A stretch of DNA of 21,845 nucleotides from Robbsia sp050955065 (GTDB lineage: Bacteria > Pseudomonadota > Gammaproteobacteria > Burkholderiales > Burkholderiaceae), in the NCBI GenBank assembly GCA_050955065.1, contig JBPBQT010000256.1, forward strand, positions 1 to 21,845. The letters run 5' to 3'. Positions 15,804 through 21,845 of this stretch are shown here, piece after piece. The position numbers were made by a program, and so were the translations under genes. How positions within the stretch are numbered: position 1 is the stretch's first letter; each line of letters opens with the position of its first letter. A model generated the notes under the pieces. It saw only the letters and a list, made by a program, of their open reading frames with translations. It had not been told where the DNA came from and did no database searches.

Positions 15804-16367
15804 ATGATCCGGTTTTCCCTTCCTCTTCCGCGCCGCGCCGTCGGCATCGTCGCGGCCGCCGCGCTGAGCGTCATGCTGGGCGCCTGTTCTCCCAAGTATG
15901 ACTGGCGGACCCTCAACGACGAGGCCGGGCGCTATTCCGTCAGTTTCCCCGGCAAGCCCTCGCTCGATGTACGCGATGTCGACATCGGCGGCGGCGTCCG
16001 GTTGCCGATGCGGATGCAGACCGCCGCCGTCAGGGACGCCGTGTTCGCGGTGGGCGCGGTGGCGCTGGCCGACGCGCGGCCCGCGTCGCGGCAGGCGGCG
16101 CTCGATTTCGTCACGCAGGGCATCGCGCGCAATGTCGGACCGGGCGGCACGTCGCACGACGTGCAGATCGGGCGCGCCGACGGACGCACGCTGGCCGCGC
16201 GCGAATGGCGGGCCAGCGGGCTGGTGCCGGGCACCAAGCAGAGCCGCACGGTGATCGCCCGTTTCGTTTCGACCGACACACGCGTCTATGAGGCAGTGAT
16301 CATTTCCGAGCATATGCCGCCCGACGAGGAAGTACGTCAGTTCATGGATTCCTTCAAGCCGTTTTGA
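15804..16367 (+). CDS. Small lipoprotein of unknown function
   Basis: Predicted lipoprotein of 187 residues. Seen: a twin-Arg-containing basic start, a hydrophobic stretch (VGIVAAAALSVML) and the lipobox LGAC with Cys28, followed by SPKYDWRTLNDEAGRYSVSFPGKPSLDVRDVDI. The mature part contains EAGRYSVSFPGKP and ends VYEAVIISEHMPPDEEVRQFMDSFKPF, a pattern common in small hypothetical proteins where an extracytoplasmic alpha/beta domain ends with 'FMDSFK'. I know no function. The start at ATG 15804 puts the signal at the N-terminus; the frame runs upstream to 15747. A proline (SPK) after the cysteine gives no clear inner-membrane retention signal, so the outer membrane is possible. Confidence 0.85.
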   Translation: MIRFSLPLPRRAVGIVAAAALSVMLGACSPKYDWRTLNDEAGRYSVSFPGKPSLDVRDVDIGGGVRLPMRMQTAAVRDAVFAVGAVALADARPASRQAALDFVTQGIARNVGPGGTSHDVQIGRADGRTLAAREWRASGLVPGTKQSRTVIARFVSTDTRVYEAVIISEHMPPDEEVRQFMDSFKPF

Positions 16368-16849
16368 GCCGGCGGATTTTTTCATGCCGCCTGTGCATAA
16401 CTCTGTTGACAAACTTGGGCGGTGTCCTATTTACAGGGCCTTGTCACGGCATCACCCCGCTGCCCAATTTCTTGGCAAAGTTAAAAGAATAGAAATTTCA
16501 AAGACTTAGCTGGGTGATGTGCAAATCGCTCGTAAACCACGAGGATCATGACGAATTTTTGACTTTGTGAATAAGTCAAGTCTTGACAGGTCGTTTTTCT
16601 TACGAAAACACGGGGTTTCGACGTGTTTTCCCGGAATCGGGCAACCGGCCGGAAGGGCCCCGGCGTGCGATCGAGTCCCGTCGGACGGCCTCTTCAAAGC
16701 CTTTTTCCCGCTTTTCGCCGGCTTTCCGTTTTTCTGGCGAAAAATCTCGCGGCCGCGTTTCACCGCGACAATTTGTCCCCGCGAGCGATCTGCATCGGCC
16801 GGGCATGCGTGCTGCGATCCATCCCGGCAAGGCGTCGGACGACGGCCGG
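16368..16849. other. AT-richer 482-bp gap between lipoprotein gene and comM
   Basis: No coding sequence that I believe. The stretch 16380-16610 is clearly richer in A/T than its surroundings. It contains TGTGCATAA (16392-16400) and TGTGAATAA (16566-16574), both fitting the DnaA-box pattern TTWTNCACA in reverse. Also present are a sigma-70-like TTGACA, the 13-bp palindrome GTCAAG-T-CTTGAC (16575-16587), a 9-bp stem (16604-16612 with 16622-16630) and an 8-bp stem (16712-16719 with 16736-16743). It may hold a small RNA or a protein-binding region; nothing is proven. Confidence 0.5.
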
Positions 16850-18472
16850 TCAAAGCGCGCGACGATAACCGATCGCCTCGGCCAGATGCGGCGAGCCTAC
16901 CTGATCCATGCCGGCGAGATCGGCAATCGTGCGGGCGATGCGCAGCACGCGATAATGCGATCGTGCGGACCAGCAGAAACGGTTCGCCGCCTGTTCGAGC
17001 AGACCGCGCATCGCGTCATCCAGCGGACAGACCCGATCGACCAGCGTGGCGCCGAGCGCGGCGTTGGGGCGCTGTTGCCGGATCGATTGCCGCCGCCGCG
17101 CCTGAATCACGCGCTCCCGCACCGTCGCGCTGCTTTCGCGTCGGGCGTGCTCGCCCGTTGCGCTGACGGCACTGGCCGCCAGTTCCCCGGGCGTCAGCGC
17201 CGCCAGTTCCAGCTGGATGTCGATCCGGTCGAGCAGAGGCCCGGACAACTTGCCGCGATAGCGCAACGCGGCCTCGGGCGCGCAGCGACAGCGGCCCGAC
17301 GGGTCGCCGGCCCAGCCGCACGGGCAGGGGTTCATCGCCGCGATCAGTTGGCACGCGGCGGGAAATTCCGCCTGACAACCCGCCCGGCTGACCGTGATCG
17401 CACCCGTCTCCAGCGGCTCGCGCAGCATTTCGAGCGTGCGCCGTTCGAATTCGGGAAGTTCGTCGAGGAACAGCACGCCGTGGTGAGCGAGGGTGACCTC
17501 GCCCGGGCGCGGGGGGTTGCCGCCGCCGACGAGCGCCGCCGGACTGGACGAATGATGCGGCGCACGAAAGGGCCGACGGCGCCAGTGCGCGGCGGTGAAG
17601 CGCGTCGTACAGCTGCTGAGCAGGGCCGCCGAGGCCAGCGCCTCGGCATCGCTCATCGGCGGCAGGATGCCCGGCAGGCGTGCCGCGAGCATCGATTTGC
17701 CCGCGCCCGGCGGGCCCACCATCAACAGATGATGGCCGCCCGCGGCAGCCACTTCCAGCGCCCGTTTCGCCGCGGGCTGGCCGATGACGTCCCGCAGGTC
17801 CGGGGCGTCGATCGCATCCGGGTCTTGCATCGGCGAGGCGGACGCCCGGGCGGGTTGCAGCCGGCATGCCGCCGCGCCACGCAGATGGGCGCACAACGTG
17901 CGCAGGTCCGACACGCCATAGGCGGCGATACCCGGCACGCAGGCCGCCTCCTGCGCATTCGCCAAAGGCAGGTACAACGCCTCGCCCGGGGCGGTACCGG
18001 GCATCCCGTCGTCGGCGGTAATGACCGTGCCGCCGGTTCCGATGCCGCCACGGGTCGTGTGGCGCGGTGCCCGCGAAGACGTCGCGACGCCGCACGCCAT
18101 CGCGAACGCGCCCTGGATCGCGCGCAGTTCGCCGGTCAGCGACAGCTCGCCGACGAACGTCGCCCCATCCAGCGCCCCGACCGGCAACTGGTCGCTGGCG
18201 ACCAGGATGCCGAGCGCGATCGGCAGATCGAAGCGCCCGGACGCCTTGGGCAGATCGGCCGGCGCGAGATTGACGGTGATGCGACGCGCGGGAAAATCGA
18301 AGACGCAGTTCTGCAGCGCGGCGCGCACGCGTTCGCGGCTCTCCCGTACCTCCGTATCCGCCAGCCCGACGATCGAGAACCCGGGCAGGCCATTGGCCAG
18401 ATGTACCTCGACCGTGACCTCGGGCGCGGCGGCGGCGCTCAATGCACGGCTATGGACAATGGCGATCGACAT
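16850..18472 (-). CDS. comM: YifB/ComM family AAA+ ATPase (Mg-chelatase-like)
   Basis: Hexameric helicase that extends branch migration during natural transformation in species that take up DNA; widely conserved. It has 540 residues. Seen: N-terminal Lon-like domain MSIAIVHSRAL...VEVHLANGLPGFSIVGLADTEVRESRERVRAAL; linker; AAA+ core with Walker A GPPGAGKS (253-260) and Walker B VLFLDE (333-338). Then the cysteine cluster NPCPCGWAGDPSGRCRC (381-397) and SGPLLDRIDIQLEL. The C-terminal helical end SARSHYRVLRIARTIADL is typical. ATG 18472 has GAGAGGG upstream and is preferred to an in-frame ATG 6 codons earlier. About 30 extra residues rich in Gly/Thr/Arg (around 131-165) interrupt the N-terminal domain, where family members are usually shorter. 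UbiK lies 59 bp upstream on the same strand. Confidence 0.94.
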   Translation of the reverse strand: MSIAIVHSRALSAAAAPEVTVEVHLANGLPGFSIVGLADTEVRESRERVRAALQNCVFDFPARRITVNLAPADLPKASGRFDLPIALGILVASDQLPVGALDGATFVGELSLTGELRAIQGAFAMACGVATSSRAPRHTTRGGIGTGGTVITADDGMPGTAPGEALYLPLANAQEAACVPGIAAYGVSDLRTLCAHLRGAAACRLQPARASASPMQDPDAIDAPDLRDVIGQPAAKRALEVAAAGGHHLLMVGPPGAGKSMLAARLPGILPPMSDAEALASAALLSSCTTRFTAAHWRRRPFRAPHHSSSPAALVGGGNPPRPGEVTLAHHGVLFLDELPEFERRTLEMLREPLETGAITVSRAGCQAEFPAACQLIAAMNPCPCGWAGDPSGRCRCAPEAALRYRGKLSGPLLDRIDIQLELAALTPGELAASAVSATGEHARRESSATVRERVIQARRRQSIRQQRPNAALGATLVDRVCPLDDAMRGLLEQAANRFCWSARSHYRVLRIARTIADLAGMDQVGSPHLAEAIGYRRAL

Positions 18473-18531
18473 CGAACCCTCTCCAGGCACGGATAACCGG
18501 CCGCCCCGACGCGCGGTGGCGGGCGTGCCGT

Positions 18532-18900
18532 TCAGTCGGCGAGCGGCGCCGAGGACGGCGTGACCGGCGGAAAGCCCGGGCCCGGAGGAACGGCTGCCGT
18601 CGGCGCCGCCGCGGGTGCGGCCGTTGCCGCAGGAGCAACCGGTGCAACTGGTGCGGTCGCCGGTTCATCGCCACGCTGCTCCAGCCGGGCAACGCGACGC
18701 TCGAGTTCTTCGAGACGCTGACGCGTGCGGGCCAATACCTGCGCCTGGGTGTCGAAATCCTCGCGCGTCACGATATCCAGCTTGGAGAAGCCCTGGGCCA
18801 GCATCGCACGGACATTGCGCTCGACGTCTTTGGCAGGGGATTGCCGCAACAGATCGCCGATCTTGCTCTGCGCGTCTTTCAGGAAATCTTCCGGTTTCAT
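18532..18900 (-). CDS. ubiK: UbiK-type ubiquinone biosynthesis accessory factor (BMFP/YqiC)
   Basis: Small helical, membrane-interacting protein that assists the aerobic ubiquinone synthesis complex in proteobacteria. Seen: MKPEDFLKDAQSKIGDLLRQSPAKDVERNVRAMLAQGFSKLDIVTREDFDTQAQVLARTRQRLEELERRVARLE is the complete BMFP domain, an amphipathic N-terminal helix followed by a coiled coil (about 50-75). The tail from residue 78 is Ala/Pro/Val-rich and probably disordered, longer than in E. coli UbiK; total 122 residues. AAGG sits a few bases upstream of ATG 18900. It is probably cotranscribed with comM. An NtrC-like site lies within 16-30 bp upstream of the start codon, possibly by proximity only. 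Confidence 0.92.
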   Translation of the reverse strand: MKPEDFLKDAQSKIGDLLRQSPAKDVERNVRAMLAQGFSKLDIVTREDFDTQAQVLARTRQRLEELERRVARLEQRGDEPATAPVAPVAPAATAAPAAAPTAAVPPGPGFPPVTPSSAPLAD

Positions 18901-18914
18901 ATTGTTTACCTTGT

Positions 18915-18931
18915 TGCACTAGAAGTGTGCG
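18915..18931. promoter_or_regulatory. NtrC-type enhancer dyad, site 1
   Basis: TGCAC-N7-GTGCG, against the known NtrC pattern TGCAC-N7-GTGCA; nine of ten conserved bases match. Its centre (18923) is 38 bp from that of site 2. Confidence 0.55.
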
Positions 18932-18952
18932 CGACCTGTGAGAGGGTATCGA

Positions 18953-18969
18953 TGCACCTTATCTGTGCG
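18953..18969. promoter_or_regulatory. NtrC-type enhancer dyad, site 2
   Basis: TGCACC-TTATC-TGTGCG, again TGCAC-N7-GTGCG with identical half-sites to site 1. It lies about 270 bp upstream of the -24/-12 element, within the distance range over which NtrC acts by DNA looping. Confidence 0.55.
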
Positions 18970-19237
18970 CACCAAATCGATGCGAAGGCCGCCGTTTCGA
19001 TCGGTCGGGGCGCAATGGACGCCTTCGCGCAGACGCCACGGGAGCACTCTAGCATGAACCTCCCGGCCGTCCTTTTCCGTCGGCGCGATCCTGGCCGATC
19101 GGGAGGACGACCGTGCTGCAACGGGCAGTGGCGCGAAGCGCCGCCGGGCGTCCGGTCGTCGGGACACGGCGGCGTGGGGCGCGGCGGTGGCCGACGCAGG
19201 GCGGCGCCGTCGCGACAAAGCACCGGTAAGGATTGCA

Positions 19238-19253
19238 TGGCATGGGGCTTGCC
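19238..19253 (+). promoter_or_regulatory. Sigma-54 (-24/-12) promoter of glnK-amtB
   Basis: TGGCATGGGGCTTGCC: the GG and GC dinucleotides are separated by exactly 10 bases, as sigma-54 requires, and the match to TGGCAC-N5-TTGC has one change (C to T). It is correctly oriented toward glnK and downstream of two NtrC-type dyads. Confidence 0.65.
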
Positions 19254-19442
19254 TTACGTTCGCGGTCCTGTCTCCCTGCCCTTCGGCAGCATGCCGTTTC
19301 GGACCGGATTTCGTGCCGGTCCGGAAGGTACGCCGTCGAAACAGTCAAAAACCCATCAACGGCACTGGGCGATCGGGATCGTGAGGGCGACCGCGGACCG
19401 GCGCGCCTCAGTGAGCGAAGAGCCGATCATTTGGAGCATTCC

Positions 19443-19781
19443 ATGAAACTCATTACAGCAATCATCAAGCCATTCAAGCTCGACGAGGCCCGCGAATCAC
19501 TTTCGGCGCTTGGTGTATCGGGTATCACGGTCACCGAGGTAAAGGGTTTCGGCAGACAGAAGGGCCATACCGAGCTGTACCGCGGCGCGGAATATGTCGT
19601 CGACTTCCTGCCGAAAGTGAAAATCGAGGCGGCCGTGTCGGAGGATCTGGTCGAGCAGGCCATCGAGGCGTTGGAACGGGCGGCCCGCACGGGCAAGATC
19701 GGCGACGGCAAGATTTTCGTGACACCCATAGAACAAGTCATCCGTATCCGTACCGGCGAAACCGGCGCGGACGCTCTTTGA
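19443..19781 (+). CDS. glnK: PII nitrogen regulatory protein GlnK/GlnB
   Basis: Trimeric signal protein that senses 2-oxoglutarate, ATP/ADP and glutamine status. Seen: MKLITAIIKPFKLDEARESLSALGVSGITVTEVKGFGRQKGHTELYRGAEYVVDFLPKVK, with Gln39 and the T-loop uridylylation site Tyr51. The B-loop is GKIGDGKIFV; the C-loop region VIRIRTGETGADAL completes 112 residues, the normal PII length. GGAG about 6 bases before ATG 19443 fixes the start. It lies 20 bp upstream of amtB, so the paralogue is called GlnK by context. In known systems GlnK binds AmtB at high ammonium and plugs the channel. A sigma-54 element upstream fits nitrogen-limited expression. Confidence 0.96.
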   Translation: MKLITAIIKPFKLDEARESLSALGVSGITVTEVKGFGRQKGHTELYRGAEYVVDFLPKVKIEAAVSEDLVEQAIEALERAARTGKIGDGKIFVTPIEQVIRIRTGETGADAL

Positions 19782-19801
19782 GGCCAGGGGAAAAGACAAT
19801 C

Positions 19802-21220
19802 ATGCGCAAATTCTTGTTGAGCATTCTGATGGCGGGGTCGCTGCTGGGGGCGGCGACCGCTCCCGCGATGGCTCAGGATGCCTCGGCGCCGGCGGCGACT
19901 TCGGTCGTTGCCGCGTCCGGAACGGCCGTGGCACCCGTGGCGCCCGCGGCGGTGGCTGCCGCACCCGCCGCCCCGACCGCGCCGTTCTCGGTCGACTCGT
20001 CGAAGATCGTCGCCGGCGACACGGCATGGATGCTGATGTCGGTAGCCCTGGTGCTGTTGATGACGATCCCGGGTCTGGCGCTCTTCTACGGCGGCATGGT
20101 CCGCAAGAAGAACGTGCTCGCGACGATGATGCAGAGCTTCGCGATCTGCTGCGCGGTCACGCTCGTCTGGGTAGTGGTGGGCTACAGTCTGGCGTTCACG
20201 CCGGGCAACGGCTTCATCGGCGGCTTCTCGCGCATGTTCCTGTCGGGAATGGATTACGTGAAGGGCACGACGGCCACGACGCTGACCGTCAGCCATCTCG
20301 CGCCGACGATCCCCGAGTCCGTCTTCATGATGTTCCAGATGACGTTCGCGATCATCACGCCGGCGCTGATCACCGGCGCGTTCGCCGACCGGATGAAGTT
20401 TTCCGCGATGCTGGTGTTCTCGGTGCTCTGGTCGATCATCGTCTACGCGCCGATCGCCCACATGGTCTGGGAACCGACCGGCTGGCTGGCGGCATCGGGC
20501 GTGCTGGACTTCGCCGGCGGTACCGTCGTGCACATCAACGCCGGCGTCGCCGGTCTGGTCTGCGCGCTGGTTCTGGGCAAGCGCGTGGGCTATGGCCGTG
20601 AAGTGATGGCGCCGCACAACCTGGTGCTGACCCTGGTGGGCGCCGCCATGCTGTGGGTGGGCTGGTTCGGCTTCAACGCCGGCTCGGCGCTGGCTGCGGA
20701 CGGGCGTGCCGGATTCGCGATGATGACGACGCAGGTCGCCACGGCCGCAGCCGCCCTGGCCTGGATCTTCGCCGAGTGGATGTCGCGCGGCAAGCCGTCG
20801 GTGCTGGGTCTGGCTTCGGGCGCGGTCGCCGGTCTGGTGGCGATCACCCCGGCCGCCGGTTTCGTCGGCGTGATGGGCGCGCTGGTCATCGGCATCGCCG
20901 CCGGCGTGGTCTGCTTCTGGGGCGCGACCTGGCTCAAGAACAAGATGGGCTACGACGATTCGCTCGACGCATTCGGCGTGCACGGCATCGGCGGTATCGT
21001 CGGCGCATTGCTGACCGGCATCTTCGTCGTGCCGACGATCGGCGGCGCGGACGGCAATCTGCTCACGCAGGTCAAGGGCGTGGCGGTGACGCTGATCTAC
21101 AGCGGCGTGCTGACCTTCGTGCTGTTGAAGATCGTCGACGTCGTCATCGGCCTGCGCGTGACCGAAGAGGAAGAACGTGAAGGTCTGGACGTCATCCTGC
21201 ACGGCGAACACGTGGAGTAA
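19802..21220 (+). CDS. amtB: Ammonium transporter Amt
   Basis: Trimeric inner-membrane ammonium/ammonia channel. Seen: cleavable signal peptide MRKFLLSILMAGSLLGAATAPAMA, an Ala/Pro/Val-rich spacer (about 25-63), then the Amt core beginning ADTAWMLMSVALVLLMTIPGLALFYGGMVRKKNVL (about residues 70-105). The twin pore histidines are His244 (GGTVVHINAG) and His394 (DAFGVHGIGG); WFGFNAGSAL also fits the family. It has 472 residues. The start at 19802 has AGGGGA about 10 bases upstream. An in-frame TTG at 19778 overlaps the glnK stop but would precede the signal peptide, so it is rejected. Cotranscribed with glnK. The alanine-rich spacer is an unusual extra compared with E. coli AmtB but appears in related bacteria. 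Confidence 0.96.
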   Translation: MRKFLLSILMAGSLLGAATAPAMAQDASAPAATSVVAASGTAVAPVAPAAVAAAPAAPTAPFSVDSSKIVAGDTAWMLMSVALVLLMTIPGLALFYGGMVRKKNVLATMMQSFAICCAVTLVWVVVGYSLAFTPGNGFIGGFSRMFLSGMDYVKGTTATTLTVSHLAPTIPESVFMMFQMTFAIITPALITGAFADRMKFSAMLVFSVLWSIIVYAPIAHMVWEPTGWLAASGVLDFAGGTVVHINAGVAGLVCALVLGKRVGYGREVMAPHNLVLTLVGAAMLWVGWFGFNAGSALAADGRAGFAMMTTQVATAAAALAWIFAEWMSRGKPSVLGLASGAVAGLVAITPAAGFVGVMGALVIGIAAGVVCFWGATWLKNKMGYDDSLDAFGVHGIGGIVGALLTGIFVVPTIGGADGNLLTQVKGVAVTLIYSGVLTFVLLKIVDVVIGLRVTEEEEREGLDVILHGEHVE

Positions 21221-21362
21221 CGCCGAAGGCGCCGCACGCGCAGGCAGGCGTGCGGCAGTCCGCGACAATCCGTGGCGAGGTTCGCGGAGCGGGGCCCCGG
21301 TGGGCACGGCGACCGGCCGGAACCGCCCGGCGTGGATGGCTGAACGGTGACACAGCGACATC

Positions 21363-21387
21363 GGCCCGCCCATGGCGGGCCTTTTTT
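21363..21387 (+). terminator. Intrinsic terminator after glnK-amtB
   Basis: An 8-bp perfect GC stem (GGCCCGCC / GGCGGGCC) with loop CAT, followed immediately by six T. It lies 143 bases after the amtB stop, on the plus strand. A separate 9-bp stem without T-run precedes it at 21231-21256. Confidence 0.9.
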
Positions 21388-21411
21388 CGTCCCGGTGCCC
21401 GCGGCAGTCTC

Positions 21412-21440
21412 TTGAAATAAACCGTTTCTATCCCAATATC
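21412..21440 (+). promoter_or_regulatory. Weak candidate promoter for gshA
   Basis: TTGAAA, a 17-base spacer and AATATC: good -35, poor -10. It sits just after the amtB terminator in the only AT-rich patch of the gap. It would give gshA a leader of about 300 bases. Confidence 0.25.
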
Positions 21441-21488
21441 CTGAGTCCGGGCGCGCGTGGACGATGCCGGTCACGGCGGCGCCGGCCG

Positions 21489-21544
21489 TGCCGCCTGCCG
21501 CCTGCCGCCTGCCGCCTACTGCCTGCTCCGTGCTCCGTGCTCCG
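21489..21544. repeat. Heptamer tandem repeats upstream of gshA
   Basis: TGCCGCC occurs four times (21489-21516), then TACTGCC, then TGCTCCG three times (21524-21544), all in one 7-bp register. Probably slippage-prone. Confidence 0.85.
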
Positions 21545-21556
21545 TGCCATGTCATG

Positions 21557-21597
21557 CCGTCAGCAAGCGGCGGTGCGGGTCCGCAGCTTGCTGACGG
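21557..21597. promoter_or_regulatory. Stable 12-bp hairpin upstream of gshA
   Basis: CCGTCAGCAAGC (21557-21568) and GCTTGCTGACGG (21586-21597) are exact reverse complements. A G-A mismatch and a further GCGG/CCGC pairing continue the stem inside, leaving a 7-base loop. No T-run follows, so it is not a standard terminator. It may be a leader structure of gshA; its role is unknown. Confidence 0.6.
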
Positions 21598-21748
21598 TGG
21601 TGGTGACGCACAAAATAAACACGCCGGACGCGCATACGGGCAACGCCGGGCCGCGGCCGCATGACACGGGGAGATGCGACAGCATCGCTGGTTCCCCACG
21701 TGGCCAGACATTCTTCAATCCTGCAATTCGAAAGCCCGCGAGAAATTA

Positions 21749-21845
21749 ATGGTTCCGCATCTTGTTACCGCGCTGAACGGCCCACTGCTCGATCTCGAGC
21801 GGAAAATACTCGACGCCACACCGGCGATCGAGCGCTGGTTCAGGC
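21749..21845 (+). CDS. gshA: Glutamate-cysteine ligase, proteobacterial type (5' end only)
   Basis: First step of glutathione synthesis. Only 32 codons are inside the window: MVPHLVTALNGPLLDLERKI then LDATPAIERWFR. This N-terminus matches the glutamate-cysteine ligase class found in betaproteobacteria (not homologous in layout to the E. coli enzyme), which lies beside glnK-amtB in Burkholderia relatives. The ribosome site before ATG 21749 is a weak GAGAAA. Truncated by the window edge. Identity rests on recall of the N-terminal sequence and on gene order. Confidence 0.85.
   Translation, partial: MVPHLVTALNGPLLDLERKILDATPAIERWFR

Larger units (their letters stand above)
18901..19442. other. 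Divergent control region ubiK / glnK-amtB
   Basis: A 542-bp non-coding stretch. The ubiK-proximal 70 bases carry two NtrC-type dyads, and a -24/-12 element lies about 190 bases before glnK. Between them the sequence is GC-rich with no believable reading frame. The predicted glnK leader is about 180 bases. Confidence 0.5.
21221..21748. other. 528-bp gap between amtB and gshA
   Basis: No convincing gene. It contains, in order, a 9-bp hairpin just after the amtB stop (21231-21239 with 21248-21256), the intrinsic terminator (21363-21387), a promoter-like AT-rich patch (21412-21440), a heptamer repeat (21489-21544) and a 12-bp hairpin (21557-21597), then about 150 bases with nothing I recognise before gshA. 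Confidence 0.6.

Noticed and set aside
16604..16630. 9-bp stem GAAAACACG / CGTGTTTTC
   Set aside because: Could be a terminator for either flanking gene, but no U-tract follows on either strand and it lies over 200 bp from both stop codons.
1..21845. tRNA, rRNA, CRISPR, transposase, prophage or toxin-antitoxin genes
   Set aside because: Looked for on both strands; no cloverleaf-like segment, regularly spaced repeat-spacer array or recognisable mobile protein was seen.

Overview
The window looks like a stretch of the main chromosome of a high-GC betaproteobacterium, most probably family Burkholderiaceae (Burkholderia/Paraburkholderia-like). The evidence is the strong G/C bias at third codon positions, a type-2 ArgC, a UbiK (BMFP) gene beside comM/yifB, a glnK-amtB pair, and at the right edge the start of the proteobacterial-type gshA found next to amtB in that family. 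I see no tRNA, rRNA, insertion sequence, phage gene or CRISPR array. I place no genus name on it.

Left part (1-4700): a truncated histidinol-dehydrogenase-family gene (HpsN-like, catabolic paralogue) sits just downstream of a LacI-family regulator, both on the minus strand. A perfect 20-bp palindrome lies directly after a plausible -35/-10 pair between them, so the regulator probably represses its neighbour. Divergently follow an EmrE-type small multidrug transporter and a hotdog acyl-CoA thioesterase, convergent with a type II NADH dehydrogenase. A striking 22-bp perfect-stem hairpin lies upstream of the NADH dehydrogenase.

Middle (4700-10740): a 14-helix-type DHA2 drug transporter, a doubtful small reading frame overlapping its start, an OmpW-family porin, argC, a secreted PEBP/YbhB-family protein, and an orphan RcsB-like response regulator. 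The region upstream of argC holds a 13-bp inverted repeat enclosing about 110 bases, a candidate structured leader.

Right part (10740-21845): pyrE, a DUF481 outer-membrane protein, maeB (malic enzyme fused to a phosphotransacetylase-like domain), a TlpA-like thioredoxin, a small lipoprotein, comM/yifB, ubiK, glnK, amtB and the first 32 codons of gshA. GlnK and AmtB form an ammonium sensing/uptake pair. A -24/-12 (sigma-54) element and two NtrC-type sites 38 bp apart upstream fit nitrogen control.

I found no clearly new multi-gene system. What stands out is non-coding: several strong hairpins and, in at least five gaps, unrelated short GC-rich tandem repeats (7-, 8-, 9-, 13- and 15-bp periods).
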